From: Tepidibacillus decaturensis
GTDB lineage: Bacteria > Bacillota > Bacilli > Tepidibacillales > Tepidibacillaceae
DNA length: 64,000 nucleotides
Direction: 5' to 3'
Assembly: GCF_001561915.1 (NCBI RefSeq)
Contig: NZ_LSKU01000001.1
Span: forward strand, 285,804-349,803
Notes under the pieces: model-generated
The model's input: the letters and a program-made list of their open reading frames with translations, nothing else
Databases searched by the model: none
Told to the model about the DNA's origin: nothing
Program-made: the position numbers and the translations under genes
Part shown: piece by piece, positions 55,191 to 63,894 of the stretch
Numbering within the stretch: the first letter of the stretch is position 1
How the letters are laid out: each line of letters begins with the position of its first letter

Positions 55191-57627
55191 TTCTGTCGAA
55201 ATTGTTTTAGCAGCCCAAGACCAGGCGTCTAAAGAGATTGAAAAAGCGATTAGAAAAACAACAAAAGAATTTGGATCATTAAACAAGTCGCTACGTAATA
55301 TTGGTCTAGAAGCTGATGAGATTGACAAAATTAATCAAAAAGTAAAAAACGCTAATCCCAAAATTTTGGAAAACGAATTGGCTAATGTTAGAAATCAACT
55401 TAAGAATTTAGGTTTGGATGCAACTCAAATCGATAAAATTACTACAGAATTAAAAAAAGCTGAATCTGTAGCAGAGAAGGCTGGCAAAGAAATTGAAAAA
55501 CGATTAGAAACCCTAGACAATATTGGCAAAAAAGCTATGATCGCAGGGGCTGCAACAACTGCTGGATTAACAGCTGTAGCAACTGAAGGATTTAATGTTT
55601 TTGAGGAAAGATTTAATGCAGCTGATAACTTAGTAAGACAATATGGAGAGCAACAAGCTCAGTTATGGCAAAAGTGGGCAAGTAATTTAGAAGCGAAAAC
55701 TGCAGTTTCGAAAGACGCATTTTTACAAGAAGCACAAGCTGTTTATACATTAAATAAAGCTTATGGGTTATCAATTGATCAAACTCAAATGTTAACTCAA
55801 CGTTCCTTAGATTTAGCAAAAGCAAAAGGATTAGATTTAAGTGAAGCAAATGAAAGAGTAATTGCAGCTATTCGAGGTGAAGCTGAATCTGCTGAGTACC
55901 TAGGTTTAACTCTTAATGATACTTATATGAAAAACATAGCCTTGAATGGTGCATATAAAGATCGTTGGGAAAAGATGACTGACCTTGAAAAAGCTCAGGT
56001 CAGGTATCAAGAATTTTTAAAACAATCTGCTTATGCAGAAGGGATAGCAGAAGAAAGAGCTAATAACAATACTGCTGCAATGGATCGTTTACAAAACTCT
56101 TTAAAAAATGCATCAGAACTCTACTGGAAAGCTGTTGCTCCAGCAGTAATGACAGTAACTGATAAGATTACAAGTCTTACAAACTGGTTTAATAACTTAG
56201 ACGAAAAAACTCGAAATATAATTACAATAACAAGTACCTTTGGGTCAATTTCACTTATAGCAGCTGGAGGAATTGCACTAACTATTGTAAAAGTAGCTCA
56301 ACTAGTTAAGCTGATGAAGGATTATCAAATTGCTACTAAAGTCGCAGCTGCATCACAAACCGCTTTGAATTTTGTAATGAATGCAAATCCAATTGGGCGA
56401 ATAATTACAGTTATTGGTATACTCGTTGGTGCATTAGTTACTCTTTATAATACTAATGACAAAGTAAAGATATTTATGCTCAACATCTGGAAAGATATCT
56501 CATCCGGTGTTGGCACCTCAATAGACTGGATCCTAGCCAAAATTGAAAGCCTGGTTTCCTTTATCCCAGGCTTAAGTGATAAGATCGAAAAATTCAGGCA
56601 GAAAACTCAACAGACATTCGATGATTACGAGAAAAAATTAACTGCTAGCATCATCAAAACACAATATGTACACTCTGAAATGACCAAGCAAATATCTGAA
56701 GAAGAAAACTTTATGATCGCTCTTAAAAAAAGAAAAGCAGAAGAAAGCGTTGCATCAGATAATATGGTCATTGCTAGTAATGCTAATGTAGTTTCCAGCA
56801 ATGCTGCAGTTACACAATCATATGTTGAAGCAAAAGATGCAGTAGAAGAATATAAAGCAGCACAACTGTCTAATATTGATTTTCAACGCAAAGAAATTGA
56901 TAAAGCATTCGAGATCAGAAAAGCTCAACTTGGTGAAGAAGCTAATGAGCAAAAAAAGGTGACACTAGAACTACAACATTACCAGGATGAGCAAAAGTTA
57001 GTAGCGCAACAATTAACCATTCTTCAAGAAAAATATGAACTTTCAAAGCATGTAAAAGGTGAGAATGCGGAAGCAACAAGACAATTAAAACTTGCCATTA
57101 TGGATTTACAGCTTGAGCAGATCAATCTAACAAATTCGATTGAAAAATCAATTCAGGCTATGCAACAGCAAAAGAGTATTATGGTTGATGATAATGATAT
57201 TATCTTTAAGAAAAACGAAGATGGAGCTTGGGTACAGATTGGGAAAAGAGGCATAAGTAAAGATGTAGGTACTGATGCTTATAGACAAGCTAATCCAGAT
57301 ATGCCATGGTGGTTAGGTGGAGGCAAAAAAGATGAAGATATACCTGGCTTAGCAGAAGGCGGTTCTGTAACAAAATCAGGGCTAACATGGGTAGGAGAAA
57401 ACGGTCCTGAGTTATTAAATTTGCCTAAAGGTGCAGAAGTAAGACCTTTAGAAAAGGTTCCTTTGTTAGTTGGTGCAAGTGCTCCTATTGTCTTAAATTT
57501 TAATTTCACTGGGTCAAATATCTTCTCAGACTCTAAACAGCAATTTAAAAGATTCATACAATCAGAGGTCGCTCCAATTGTATCTCGTGAAATTGGTAAA
57601 ACAGTACTGAAGCGTAAGAAGATTTAG
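55177..57627 (+). CDS. Tape measure protein
   Basis: 816 residues from TTG 55177, with GGAGGAGGG 8 bp upstream. Long coiled coils (N-terminal third and about 570-690), membrane-like segments (about 355-380 and 405-430), and the C-terminal LAEGGSVTKSGLTWVGENGPELL found in phage tape measures. By the usual scaling the tail should be roughly 120 nm. Confidence 0.93.
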   Translation: MAKRNSVEIVLAAQDQASKEIEKAIRKTTKEFGSLNKSLRNIGLEADEIDKINQKVKNANPKILENELANVRNQLKNLGLDATQIDKITTELKKAESVAEKAGKEIEKRLETLDNIGKKAMIAGAATTAGLTAVATEGFNVFEERFNAADNLVRQYGEQQAQLWQKWASNLEAKTAVSKDAFLQEAQAVYTLNKAYGLSIDQTQMLTQRSLDLAKAKGLDLSEANERVIAAIRGEAESAEYLGLTLNDTYMKNIALNGAYKDRWEKMTDLEKAQVRYQEFLKQSAYAEGIAEERANNNTAAMDRLQNSLKNASELYWKAVAPAVMTVTDKITSLTNWFNNLDEKTRNIITITSTFGSISLIAAGGIALTIVKVAQLVKLMKDYQIATKVAAASQTALNFVMNANPIGRIITVIGILVGALVTLYNTNDKVKIFMLNIWKDISSGVGTSIDWILAKIESLVSFIPGLSDKIEKFRQKTQQTFDDYEKKLTASIIKTQYVHSEMTKQISEEENFMIALKKRKAEESVASDNMVIASNANVVSSNAAVTQSYVEAKDAVEEYKAAQLSNIDFQRKEIDKAFEIRKAQLGEEANEQKKVTLELQHYQDEQKLVAQQLTILQEKYELSKHVKGENAEATRQLKLAIMDLQLEQINLTNSIEKSIQAMQQQKSIMVDDNDIIFKKNEDGAWVQIGKRGISKDVGTDAYRQANPDMPWWLGGGKKDEDIPGLAEGGSVTKSGLTWVGENGPELLNLPKGAEVRPLEKVPLLVGASAPIVLNFNFTGSNIFSDSKQQFKRFIQSEVAPIVSREIGKTVLKRKKI

Positions 57628-57638
57628 GAGGTGGAAGG

Positions 57639-59030
57639 ATGCCGCTCACAATTACAATAAACGGAATTGATAGAACAGCTAATATTGATCCTTCCACTTT
57701 TCAAAAGACAGATGCGCTAACAGATGAAGAAGATCGTTGTTCATTTCAATATGAGTGCTCTGATGTTGCTGAAAAACCAATTGAAGGGCAAGAAATCATC
57801 ATAACGGAAGGAGCAAACAAAGTATTTGCCGGGCATATTGTCAGCGCTCCTGAAGTCGAGAATGTACCAGGAGAGTTTATCTATCAAGTTGAATGTGGGG
57901 ACTATCAAAGACTACTAGACAAGCATCTTGTCGTTGAAAAGTACGAGAATATGTTTGCTGGGGATATTGTAAAAGATATTCTAACAAAATATACTTCTGG
58001 GTTTACTTCAGTGAATGTAAAACAGGGAGAGATTATTAAAAGTATTTCATTCAACTATAAGTATCCAGGAGAATGCTTTAAAGAGCTTTCAGAGCTCACA
58101 GGGTATAATTGGTATATCGACTATGACAAAGATGTTCATTTCTTTGATCAGTTCACTAATTCAGCACCATTTGCCTTGGATGATACAGAATCTAATTATT
58201 CTGATTTAGAGATTACAGCTGATATATCGCAGCTTAGAAATCGCGTATATTTTAGAGGAGGAACCTATCTATCAGATTTTTTTACTGAGACTCATGAAGG
58301 CGGAAAAGAAGTTTGGAACCTTGGTTATAAACCAAACGAATTAAAAATTAAGGTTAATGATGTTGCTAAATCTGTCGGTATTGAGAATATAGATGACCCA
58401 TCAACAGTTGATTTTCTCATGAACTATCAAGAAAAACATGTAATATCTGGTTCATTGAACACAGTTTCAACAGACGTAGTTAAATTCACTTATAAATACG
58501 AAGTTCCTGTGCTCACTGTGGTTGATGATTATGATTCTATTAATCGCATGAAGGCTCTTGAAGGTGGAGACGGAATATATGAACATATCATCGTTGACAA
58601 AGAAGTTGCCAGTAAAGACCTTGCCAGACAGATATCACAAGCAGACTTGGATCAACATTCCGATCCATTACTTTCAGGAAGCTTTAGAACGAACGAAAGA
58701 GGGCTTAGAAGTGGGCAATTGATTCACATTACAAACACTAAAAGAAATATTGAAAGTGACTTTTTAATTCGTAAAGTTACTATGAGCTGGCTTACTGCTG
58801 ACAAGTATGTTTATGATGTTCAAATAGCTTCTAAATTAAAAGGGCTAGAAGATTTACTTGTTCAACTTTTCAATCAAAGCAGGCAGATAGAGGTTCGAGA
58901 TGATGAGGTGTTGGATAAGTTACTTGTATTAAAAGATACAGCAAAATTAACTGATACTCTTACAATTAGCGCTGGAGCTCCTGAATCAAGAATTGGTTAT
59001 GCAAGAATCGGTTATTCAGAAATAGCGTAG
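57639..59030 (+). CDS. Tail tip/baseplate hub-like protein
   Basis: 463 residues; MPLTITINGIDRT, SFQYECSDVAE, VEVENVPGEFIYQVECGDYQRLLDK-like early domain and CFKELSELTGYNWYIDYDKDVHFFD resembling gp27/late-control D hub proteins. Follows the tape measure as expected for a distal tail component. GAGGTGG site. Confidence 0.7.
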   Translation: MPLTITINGIDRTANIDPSTFQKTDALTDEEDRCSFQYECSDVAEKPIEGQEIIITEGANKVFAGHIVSAPEVENVPGEFIYQVECGDYQRLLDKHLVVEKYENMFAGDIVKDILTKYTSGFTSVNVKQGEIIKSISFNYKYPGECFKELSELTGYNWYIDYDKDVHFFDQFTNSAPFALDDTESNYSDLEITADISQLRNRVYFRGGTYLSDFFTETHEGGKEVWNLGYKPNELKIKVNDVAKSVGIENIDDPSTVDFLMNYQEKHVISGSLNTVSTDVVKFTYKYEVPVLTVVDDYDSINRMKALEGGDGIYEHIIVDKEVASKDLARQISQADLDQHSDPLLSGSFRTNERGLRSGQLIHITNTKRNIESDFLIRKVTMSWLTADKYVYDVQIASKLKGLEDLLVQLFNQSRQIEVRDDEVLDKLLVLKDTAKLTDTLTISAGAPESRIGYARIGYSEIA

Positions 59031-59041
59031 GTGGTGACGCA

Positions 59042-59497
59042 ATGAGGGAAGATTTAGATTTGAAAGGTAAATTAACTATTGTGATAGAAAATGTAGTCAC
59101 GGGTAGGATACGAACAGTAGTAGTTGATAACTTAGTTATTTTAAATGGCCGTAATCTTATACGTGATTTTCTTTTTGGTGATGCAGTGACTGGTCTTACG
59201 CACATGGCTTTGGGTACTGATACAAGTGAGCCATCAGTAACGCCGACGATAACGGAAGTATTCCGGAAAGTATTTACATCAAAAGCTAAAGCAGATGGAA
59301 AACTCACTGTCGATATGTACCTTTCATCCACTGAAGCAAACGGTTATACATTAACAAGTGCTGCTCTTTTTGGTAATGGGGCAACAGATTCTGCAGGTAC
59401 TGGAACACAATATAATAAAGTTATTCACGACCAAATTTCAAAAACAGCTTCTTTGTCTATTACATACACTTGGGATTTATATATAAATGCGGGGTGA
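59042..59497 (+). CDS. Tail structural protein
   Basis: 151 residues. LVILNGRNLIRDFLFGDAVTGLTHMALGTDTSEP is common in tail-fibre-associated proteins. Receptor-binding apparatus component by position. Confidence 0.6.
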   Translation: MREDLDLKGKLTIVIENVVTGRIRTVVVDNLVILNGRNLIRDFLFGDAVTGLTHMALGTDTSEPSVTPTITEVFRKVFTSKAKADGKLTVDMYLSSTEANGYTLTSAALFGNGATDSAGTGTQYNKVIHDQISKTASLSITYTWDLYINAG

Positions 59498-59501
59498 TTA
59501 G

Positions 59502-59855
59502 ATGCCTATATTAGATCTGTTAGATGCAAAACTATCATTTTTGCAAAAGCAAATAATAGCATTACAAAACAATGAAAAGGTATTGCAAAAAGTTGGCGGT
59601 ACTGTAATTCAGAATTTCGGAGAAGAAATAAAATTTCAGCAGTCACGCATTGATAACCTAAATTGGGCCAAAACGGTAACAGATCAAGAAATTCATTCAG
59701 AAATTACAAGGCTAGAAAGTACTTTAACACCTGAAGAACTTTCTTGCAAATATGGTATTACAAGAGGTTTAAGTTTTGGGACGATCGAAGCTATTGCGAA
59801 AATAGAAGATTTAGAAATAGCCTTAGGTATACATCCAAATGTGCGGGGGGTGTAA
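59502..59855 (+). CDS. Small tail-region protein
   Basis: 117 residues, helical and with a coiled-coil-like first half. No family recognised. ATG 59502, weak GGGGTGATTAG site. Confidence 0.5.
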   Translation: MPILDLLDAKLSFLQKQIIALQNNEKVLQKVGGTVIQNFGEEIKFQQSRIDNLNWAKTVTDQEIHSEITRLESTLTPEELSCKYGITRGLSFGTIEAIAKIEDLEIALGIHPNVRGV

Positions 59856-59858
59856 TAA

Positions 59859-60743
59859 TTGGCATATGTAAAAACGATAGTATCAACAGGGGATATTATT
59901 ACTGCAACATTGATGAATGATATACAAACCCAATACGACGAAGCAAAAGCGGACATTGATGCACATACTTCTCGCACCGACAATCCACACGCTGTAACAG
60001 CTGCGCAGGTGGGGGCGGTCAACAAAGCCGGGGACACGATGACTGGTGCTTTATATCTACCATCTGTAGATATAGGTAATAACGCTAATGGTGCAATTGA
60101 ATTAGGTAAAAAGGATGGTACTACATCTACACCATTCATTGATTTTCATAGCGGTGCTACTGTTGTTGATTATGATTCAAGAATTATCGCAGGTGGAGGA
60201 ACTGGCGTTACTGGTGGTGGAACGATAGATATAAAAGCTGCAAATGTAACGATCAATGCAAACAAAGTATGGCACGCAGGGAACGACGGTGCAGGTAGTG
60301 GACTTGATGCGGATACGGTGGATGGGAAACATGCAAGTGATTTTATGAATAAAACTAAGATATACGGTTATGCAACATATACCGATACATTAAGTTCTGA
60401 ACAAACACTCATAAAAACAATACCCTTGGGAGGAATATATGCACATGGTAAATTAACTATGAAAGCAAGTGTATTTGGTATTTTAGTTAATTTTTCAACT
60501 AATCCAGATACAACGTTAGTTACAGGAACAATAAAGTATTATACTGATCCTCACGGGGGGAGTTGGAGTAAAAGGAATTTGGGAACGGTTTCAAATAGTA
60601 CTTATGGATATTCAGCAAGTGGAAATTCTTCTATAAACGTAAATAACATATATATAAACGAGACTGACTTAGTGATAGAATTTAAAAACACGACCACATC
60701 CAGTCCCAGCCTAAATGCACGTATAGATTGGGAGGTGTGGTGA
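59859..60743 (+). CDS. Tail fibre protein
   Basis: 294 residues. DNPHAVTAAQVGAVNKAGDTMTG is a widespread fibre motif, as is VWHAGNDGAGSGLDADTVDGKHASDFM. TTG start with GGGGGGTG. Probably host-receptor binding. Confidence 0.85.
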   Translation: MAYVKTIVSTGDIITATLMNDIQTQYDEAKADIDAHTSRTDNPHAVTAAQVGAVNKAGDTMTGALYLPSVDIGNNANGAIELGKKDGTTSTPFIDFHSGATVVDYDSRIIAGGGTGVTGGGTIDIKAANVTINANKVWHAGNDGAGSGLDADTVDGKHASDFMNKTKIYGYATYTDTLSSEQTLIKTIPLGGIYAHGKLTMKASVFGILVNFSTNPDTTLVTGTIKYYTDPHGGSWSKRNLGTVSNSTYGYSASGNSSINVNNIYINETDLVIEFKNTTTSSPSLNARIDWEVW

Positions 60744-61189
60744 TGTATAGAATAGTGATTCAAAATGGTCTCGTTGTAAGCATTGAGTCGATGCACCATC
60801 TCACAAGCATAGATGGAATTGAAGGTATCTTTGTTGGCGATGGTGTGATAGAAGCTACAAAATATCCAGCTAATTTTGATGTGGATGAAAAAGGTAACAT
60901 AACTCGAATATATAACTATCTGCATGTATCTGTAGACAAACCACAAATCACAGCAGACGGCATAGATACCGCTACCATCACTGCAACAGTAGACGACAAT
61001 ACAAGCACAGAGGTAATTGAACTCTATCAACTCAATGAAGATGGAACAGAAACACTTGTGGCAAGCAAGAATGCAGTGAATGGTGTAGTAACTTTCGAGA
61101 TAACAATGACGCAACCTGGAATACTTAATCTCATAGTGAAATCCACGACTAAATATGGACAAACTAATGTAACGATAAAGGGGGTCTAA
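60743..61189 (+). CDS. Tail-associated protein with Ig-like (invasin-type) domain
   Basis: 148 residues. N-terminal small domain, then VSVDKPQITADGIDTATITATVDD, a Big_1/invasin-like repeat, ending TTKYGQTNVTIKGV. ATG overlaps the fibre stop (TGATG). Ig-like domains may mediate surface adhesion. Confidence 0.65.
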   Translation: MYRIVIQNGLVVSIESMHHLTSIDGIEGIFVGDGVIEATKYPANFDVDEKGNITRIYNYLHVSVDKPQITADGIDTATITATVDDNTSTEVIELYQLNEDGTETLVASKNAVNGVVTFEITMTQPGILNLIVKSTTKYGQTNVTIKGV

Positions 61190-61192
61190 TTG

Positions 61193-61369
61193 ATGTGGAA
61201 TCATACGAAAAAAGGGAAAAAAATAGAGTTTGGACGTGAACTAACGAAAAAGGAAAAAGTAAAACAAAAGCTAAATGCAAAATCATTTCAACAAATGAGT
61301 AGAGCAGAAAAAGATGATCTGCTTTATGATCTGTTAGTAATGCATGATCTAGTAGACACCAAATACTGA
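61193..61369 (+). CDS. Small basic phage protein (58 aa)
   Basis: ATG 61193 (or TTG 61190) with GGGGG upstream. Lys-rich; helical end DLLYDLLVMHDLVDT. Commonly found next to lysis genes; unknown function. Confidence 0.5.
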   Translation: MWNHTKKGKKIEFGRELTKKEKVKQKLNAKSFQQMSRAEKDDLLYDLLVMHDLVDTKY

Positions 61370-61383
61370 AAGTAGGTGGGTAT

Positions 61384-61644
61384 ATGACAGACCTAGACAT
61401 ATTATCAGAAATACGCGAACGTGTGGTACGTGTCGAAACAAAGATCGATCTTATGACTGACGTTAAAGACACTGCAGAAGAGGCAAAAGAAACAGCTAAC
61501 GAAGCATTGCAAAGCACGAAGTCAGCTCACCATAGAATCGACGAAATCTCAAAGAACCAAACATGGCTATGGAGAACAGTGATTGGAGCACTACTCACAA
61601 GTGCAATCGGATTGCTGTTTTTCTATTTTCAGAAAGTGGGGTGA
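61384..61644 (+). CDS. XhlA-type hemolysin/lysis accessory protein
   Basis: 86 residues: coiled-coil N terminus (REIRERVVRVETKIDLMTD-like) and a C-terminal membrane helix (WRTVIGALLTSAIGLLFFYF). Fits XhlA, which with holin and amidase mediates lysis in B. subtilis PBSX. Confidence 0.85.
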   Translation: MTDLDILSEIRERVVRVETKIDLMTDVKDTAEEAKETANEALQSTKSAHHRIDEISKNQTWLWRTVIGALLTSAIGLLFFYFQKVG

Positions 61645-61648
61645 TAAC

Positions 61649-62311
61649 ATGCGACGTTTCAAAGCCTATACGCTTGATGAATTTGATCGTTTCATTCGTA
61701 ACTTCAACTTCACACGCCCTATCAATCATATTCAGATTCACCATACTTGGAAACCGAGAAAAACTGATTATCAAGGAGAAAAAACAATTGAAGCCATTTG
61801 GAGGTACCATACTGAAACAATAGGCTGGAGTGACATTGGTCAACATTTTACCATTTCTCCTGATGGTTTAATTTGGGATGGAAGGGATCTAAATGTCATT
61901 CCTGCTGGCATTAGTGGTCATAACACAGGTGGAATTATGTTTGAGATGATCGGTAATTTTGATAAAGGTCAAGAGGTATTAGAAGGAAAACAATTGAACG
62001 CCATTTTGGGTGTAGTGAGTATATTGCTTGAAGAGCTGAATCTAACCACAGATGATATAGTCTTTCATCGGGAATATTCTAACAAAACTTGCCCAGGATC
62101 AGGGATAGCAAAGGATTGGTTCATCCAACAAATGAAAAAGTGGAAGGAGGAACAAGAAAAAGTGGAAAAAGTGAAGATCACATACAAAGGTGAAGTGATG
62201 CAAGGAGTTGTCATCGATGGTGTGAGCTATGCGCCTGTTCGTGTTCTGGCAGAGTCGCTGGGATTGCAAGTGAACTGGAACTCTGCAAAGAAAACTGTTG
62301 AATTAAAATAA
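61649..62311 (+). CDS. N-acetylmuramoyl-L-alanine amidase endolysin
   Basis: 220 residues. Amidase_2 domain (residues about 20-145) with HHTW, GQHFTISPDG, SGHNTGGI and HREYSNKTCPG zinc histidines; C-terminal copper-amine-oxidase-N-like domain (about 165-220, VIDGVSYAPVRVLAESLG). ATG 61649 follows GGGGTGA. Cleaves peptidoglycan at the end of the lytic cycle. Confidence 0.92.
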   Translation: MRRFKAYTLDEFDRFIRNFNFTRPINHIQIHHTWKPRKTDYQGEKTIEAIWRYHTETIGWSDIGQHFTISPDGLIWDGRDLNVIPAGISGHNTGGIMFEMIGNFDKGQEVLEGKQLNAILGVVSILLEELNLTTDDIVFHREYSNKTCPGSGIAKDWFIQQMKKWKEEQEKVEKVKITYKGEVMQGVVIDGVSYAPVRVLAESLGLQVNWNSAKKTVELK

Positions 62312-62326
62312 GAAAGGATGTTGAAC

Positions 62327-62665
62327 ATGTTAATCGATCAAAATGTCACATATTTAGTTGTGTTGTTAGCACTCATAACAGTGCTTTTTTTATTGCGTTT
62401 TTTGGTGAGAAAGTACGCGAAGGGCAAGATCGCACTCATCATGCTCGTGGTTGAGAAAAAACTCTCCACCTTTGCAGCAGAAAAGGCAAGCAGCAAAGAA
62501 AAAAGACTTGCTGCTGAGAGAATGATTGTTGAAAAGTTTTATCCCTTGTTGCCTGCATGGGCGCGGCTATTTATAAGTGTGGATTGGTTGGTTAAGCAGA
62601 TTGATATTTTATATACAGAAATGCTCGATTACTTGGACGATGGGGAAAATAATGATTCGGTGTAA
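62327..62665 (+). CDS. Holin-like membrane protein
   Basis: 112 residues with an N-terminal membrane helix (VTYLVVLLALITVLFLLRFLV) followed by a charged amphipathic segment. ATG 62327 fits the AGAAAGGATG site. A second hydrophobic patch (FYPLLPAWARLFISVDWL) may associate with the membrane. Last clear lysis gene. Confidence 0.75.
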   Translation: MLIDQNVTYLVVLLALITVLFLLRFLVRKYAKGKIALIMLVVEKKLSTFAAEKASSKEKRLAAERMIVEKFYPLLPAWARLFISVDWLVKQIDILYTEMLDYLDDGENNDSV

Positions 62666-62701
62666 AAATAGAATATATTTATTGACGATAAATTACATCT
62701 A

Positions 62702-62731
62702 TTGACATTGTAAGTAAATATATTCTATAAT
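62702..62731 (+). promoter_or_regulatory. Consensus promoter of a short RNA
   Basis: TTGACA, 18-bp spacer, TATAAT. No gene with a usable start follows; instead a folded region and terminator come next. Confidence 0.85.
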
Positions 62732-62737
62732 TAAATT

Positions 62738-62855
62738 ACCGAAGGAGGAATTGCGAAAAGGGTCTACCGACGGCTTCCTGTTCATAACGATGAACTAGCA
62801 ATCCTCAAAAAATAAATATCTTTTACGAAACACCTAATTAGGTGTATTTTTTTCT
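62738..62855 (+). ncRNA. Structured small RNA candidate 1
   Basis: About 115 nt from the consensus promoter to a perfect palindromic terminator (ACACCTAATTAGGTGT, then T7). Outer stem GAGGAATTGC (62745) with GCAATCCTC (62798), one bulge; inner hairpin GTTCAT-AACG-ATGAAC (62780-62795). The only encoded peptide is 15 codons, with a Shine-Dalgarno too close to its TTG, so RNA function is preferred. May be partner of the nearby DUF3800 gene. Confidence 0.6.
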
Positions 62856-62880
62856 TTTTGAGCATAATTATAATTACCGG

Positions 62881-62948
62881 GGTCATATTAGCGAATTGTC
62901 TTCAGCAGAGAAGGCGTGCCTTTGGCTAGCTAATATGACCACTTTTTT
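62881..62948 (+). ncRNA. Structured RNA element 2 with perfect 12-bp stem
   Basis: GGTCATATTAGC (62881-62892) is perfectly complementary to GCTAATATGACC (62929-62940), loop of 36 bases containing alternative hairpins CTTC-n6-GAAG and AAGG-n4-CCTT. T6 follows on the + strand. It ends next to the stop of the convergent DUF3800 gene. It may be a terminator-like structure, an sRNA, or part of a DUF3800-associated RNA motif. Confidence 0.55.
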
Positions 62949-63552
62949 ACCTGAATTCCCATAAATTATTCTCTTTACTTTTAATTTTCTCATAATAATA
63001 AGGATAGTTTTTTTCATAATTTTTAAAGATTGCACCACAATACATATCAGCTATTTGAATTAAAGAGTTCTGACGCCAGTTTTTAAATTTGATTTCCTTA
63101 ATAATGTATCCGTTATATCTAGCTTTTTTCCTCATGTACACTTTTAGTTCATTTTGAAAAGCTTTGTCACTAGATGCATCAACAATAATCTTTGCGTTAT
63201 CAAGGTATCCTTCTGAAAATTTAACCATCTGTCCAACTACAAAATTGTAAAATTTTTTCTTATTTTCTTTTAAAAAATCGGAATATATTATTCTTTTGTC
63301 TATGACAATACATCTATAAAAATATTTCCCCGTAATGTGTGTAAAAAATGCTTCTTTAACTTTATCGGGTAATTCCTTAAAATGGAATTCTTTGTACCAA
63401 TTAATTTCTTTACGGAGAGATTCGATCTCCTTAGCAACTTGTTCTGCATCACTATTTCTCTCGAAAAACACCATTGTAACAAGAAAATGATCACTTGATC
63501 CTTGATTAAATTTAAACCCTGTATCTCCAGATTCATCTACAAAGACTAACAA
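62947..63552 (-). CDS. DUF3800 family protein
   Basis: 201 residues with an N-terminal VFVDESGDTGF motif and C-terminal IQIADMYCGAIF, both conserved in DUF3800 (a likely RNase H-like fold, with Asp/Glu catalytic residues). TTG start with GAGGGGAAG upstream. Function unknown; DUF3800 genes are often in accessory regions and several RNA motifs are known to sit beside them. Sequence AT-rich relative to the phage late genes. Confidence 0.8.
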   Translation of the reverse strand: MLVFVDESGDTGFKFNQGSSDHFLVTMVFFERNSDAEQVAKEIESLRKEINWYKEFHFKELPDKVKEAFFTHITGKYFYRCIVIDKRIIYSDFLKENKKKFYNFVVGQMVKFSEGYLDNAKIIVDASSDKAFQNELKVYMRKKARYNGYIIKEIKFKNWRQNSLIQIADMYCGAIFKNYEKNYPYYYEKIKSKENNLWEFR

Positions 63553-63712
63553 GCCGGTTAACTTCCCCTCTATAAATGTAATATTTTTATATTATAGTTC
63601 TAGCACAGATTAAAATTTAGTAAATTTTAATCTGTGGAAAATGTGGATAAACTAATTTTTTATTCGTACTTTTCATGTTTTTTTAAATATAGCCTTTGAC
63701 CAATTCAAGGTA

Positions 63713-63894
63713 TTAGTTTTTATTAGTTAATGGGACTTTCTTTCCTTTACATTCAGGGCATTTTTTGCTTCTCCCAACGTTCCATCAATTCTTACTTGAT
63801 GAACAACACTATAACCGTAGCATAGTTTGCACTCATCATTCTCATATTCAATCAAGTGTAGTTTATTAGTCATCGTTTTTGCTTTTAGCTTCAT
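63713..63894 (-). CDS. Small zinc-ribbon protein (frame disrupted)
   Basis: GGGAGGG precedes ATG 63894. As written the protein ends ...GEAKNALNVKERKSH with only one Cys pair (CKLC). Adding one A to the A6 run (63766-63761, minus strand) gives ...GEAKKCPECKGKKVPLTNKN, a second CPEC knuckle, ending at 63713. The restored 60-residue protein would be a four-Cys zinc ribbon. Confidence 0.6.

Noticed and set aside
30048..62665. Integrative conjugative element because of the ImmA/XRE module
   Set aside because: Terminase, portal, capsid, tail and lysis genes are all present and no conjugation genes are seen; it is a prophage.
62751..62798. 15-codon peptide within small RNA candidate 1, as a type I toxin
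   Set aside because: The Shine-Dalgarno is only 2 bases from its TTG and the peptide has no membrane helix.
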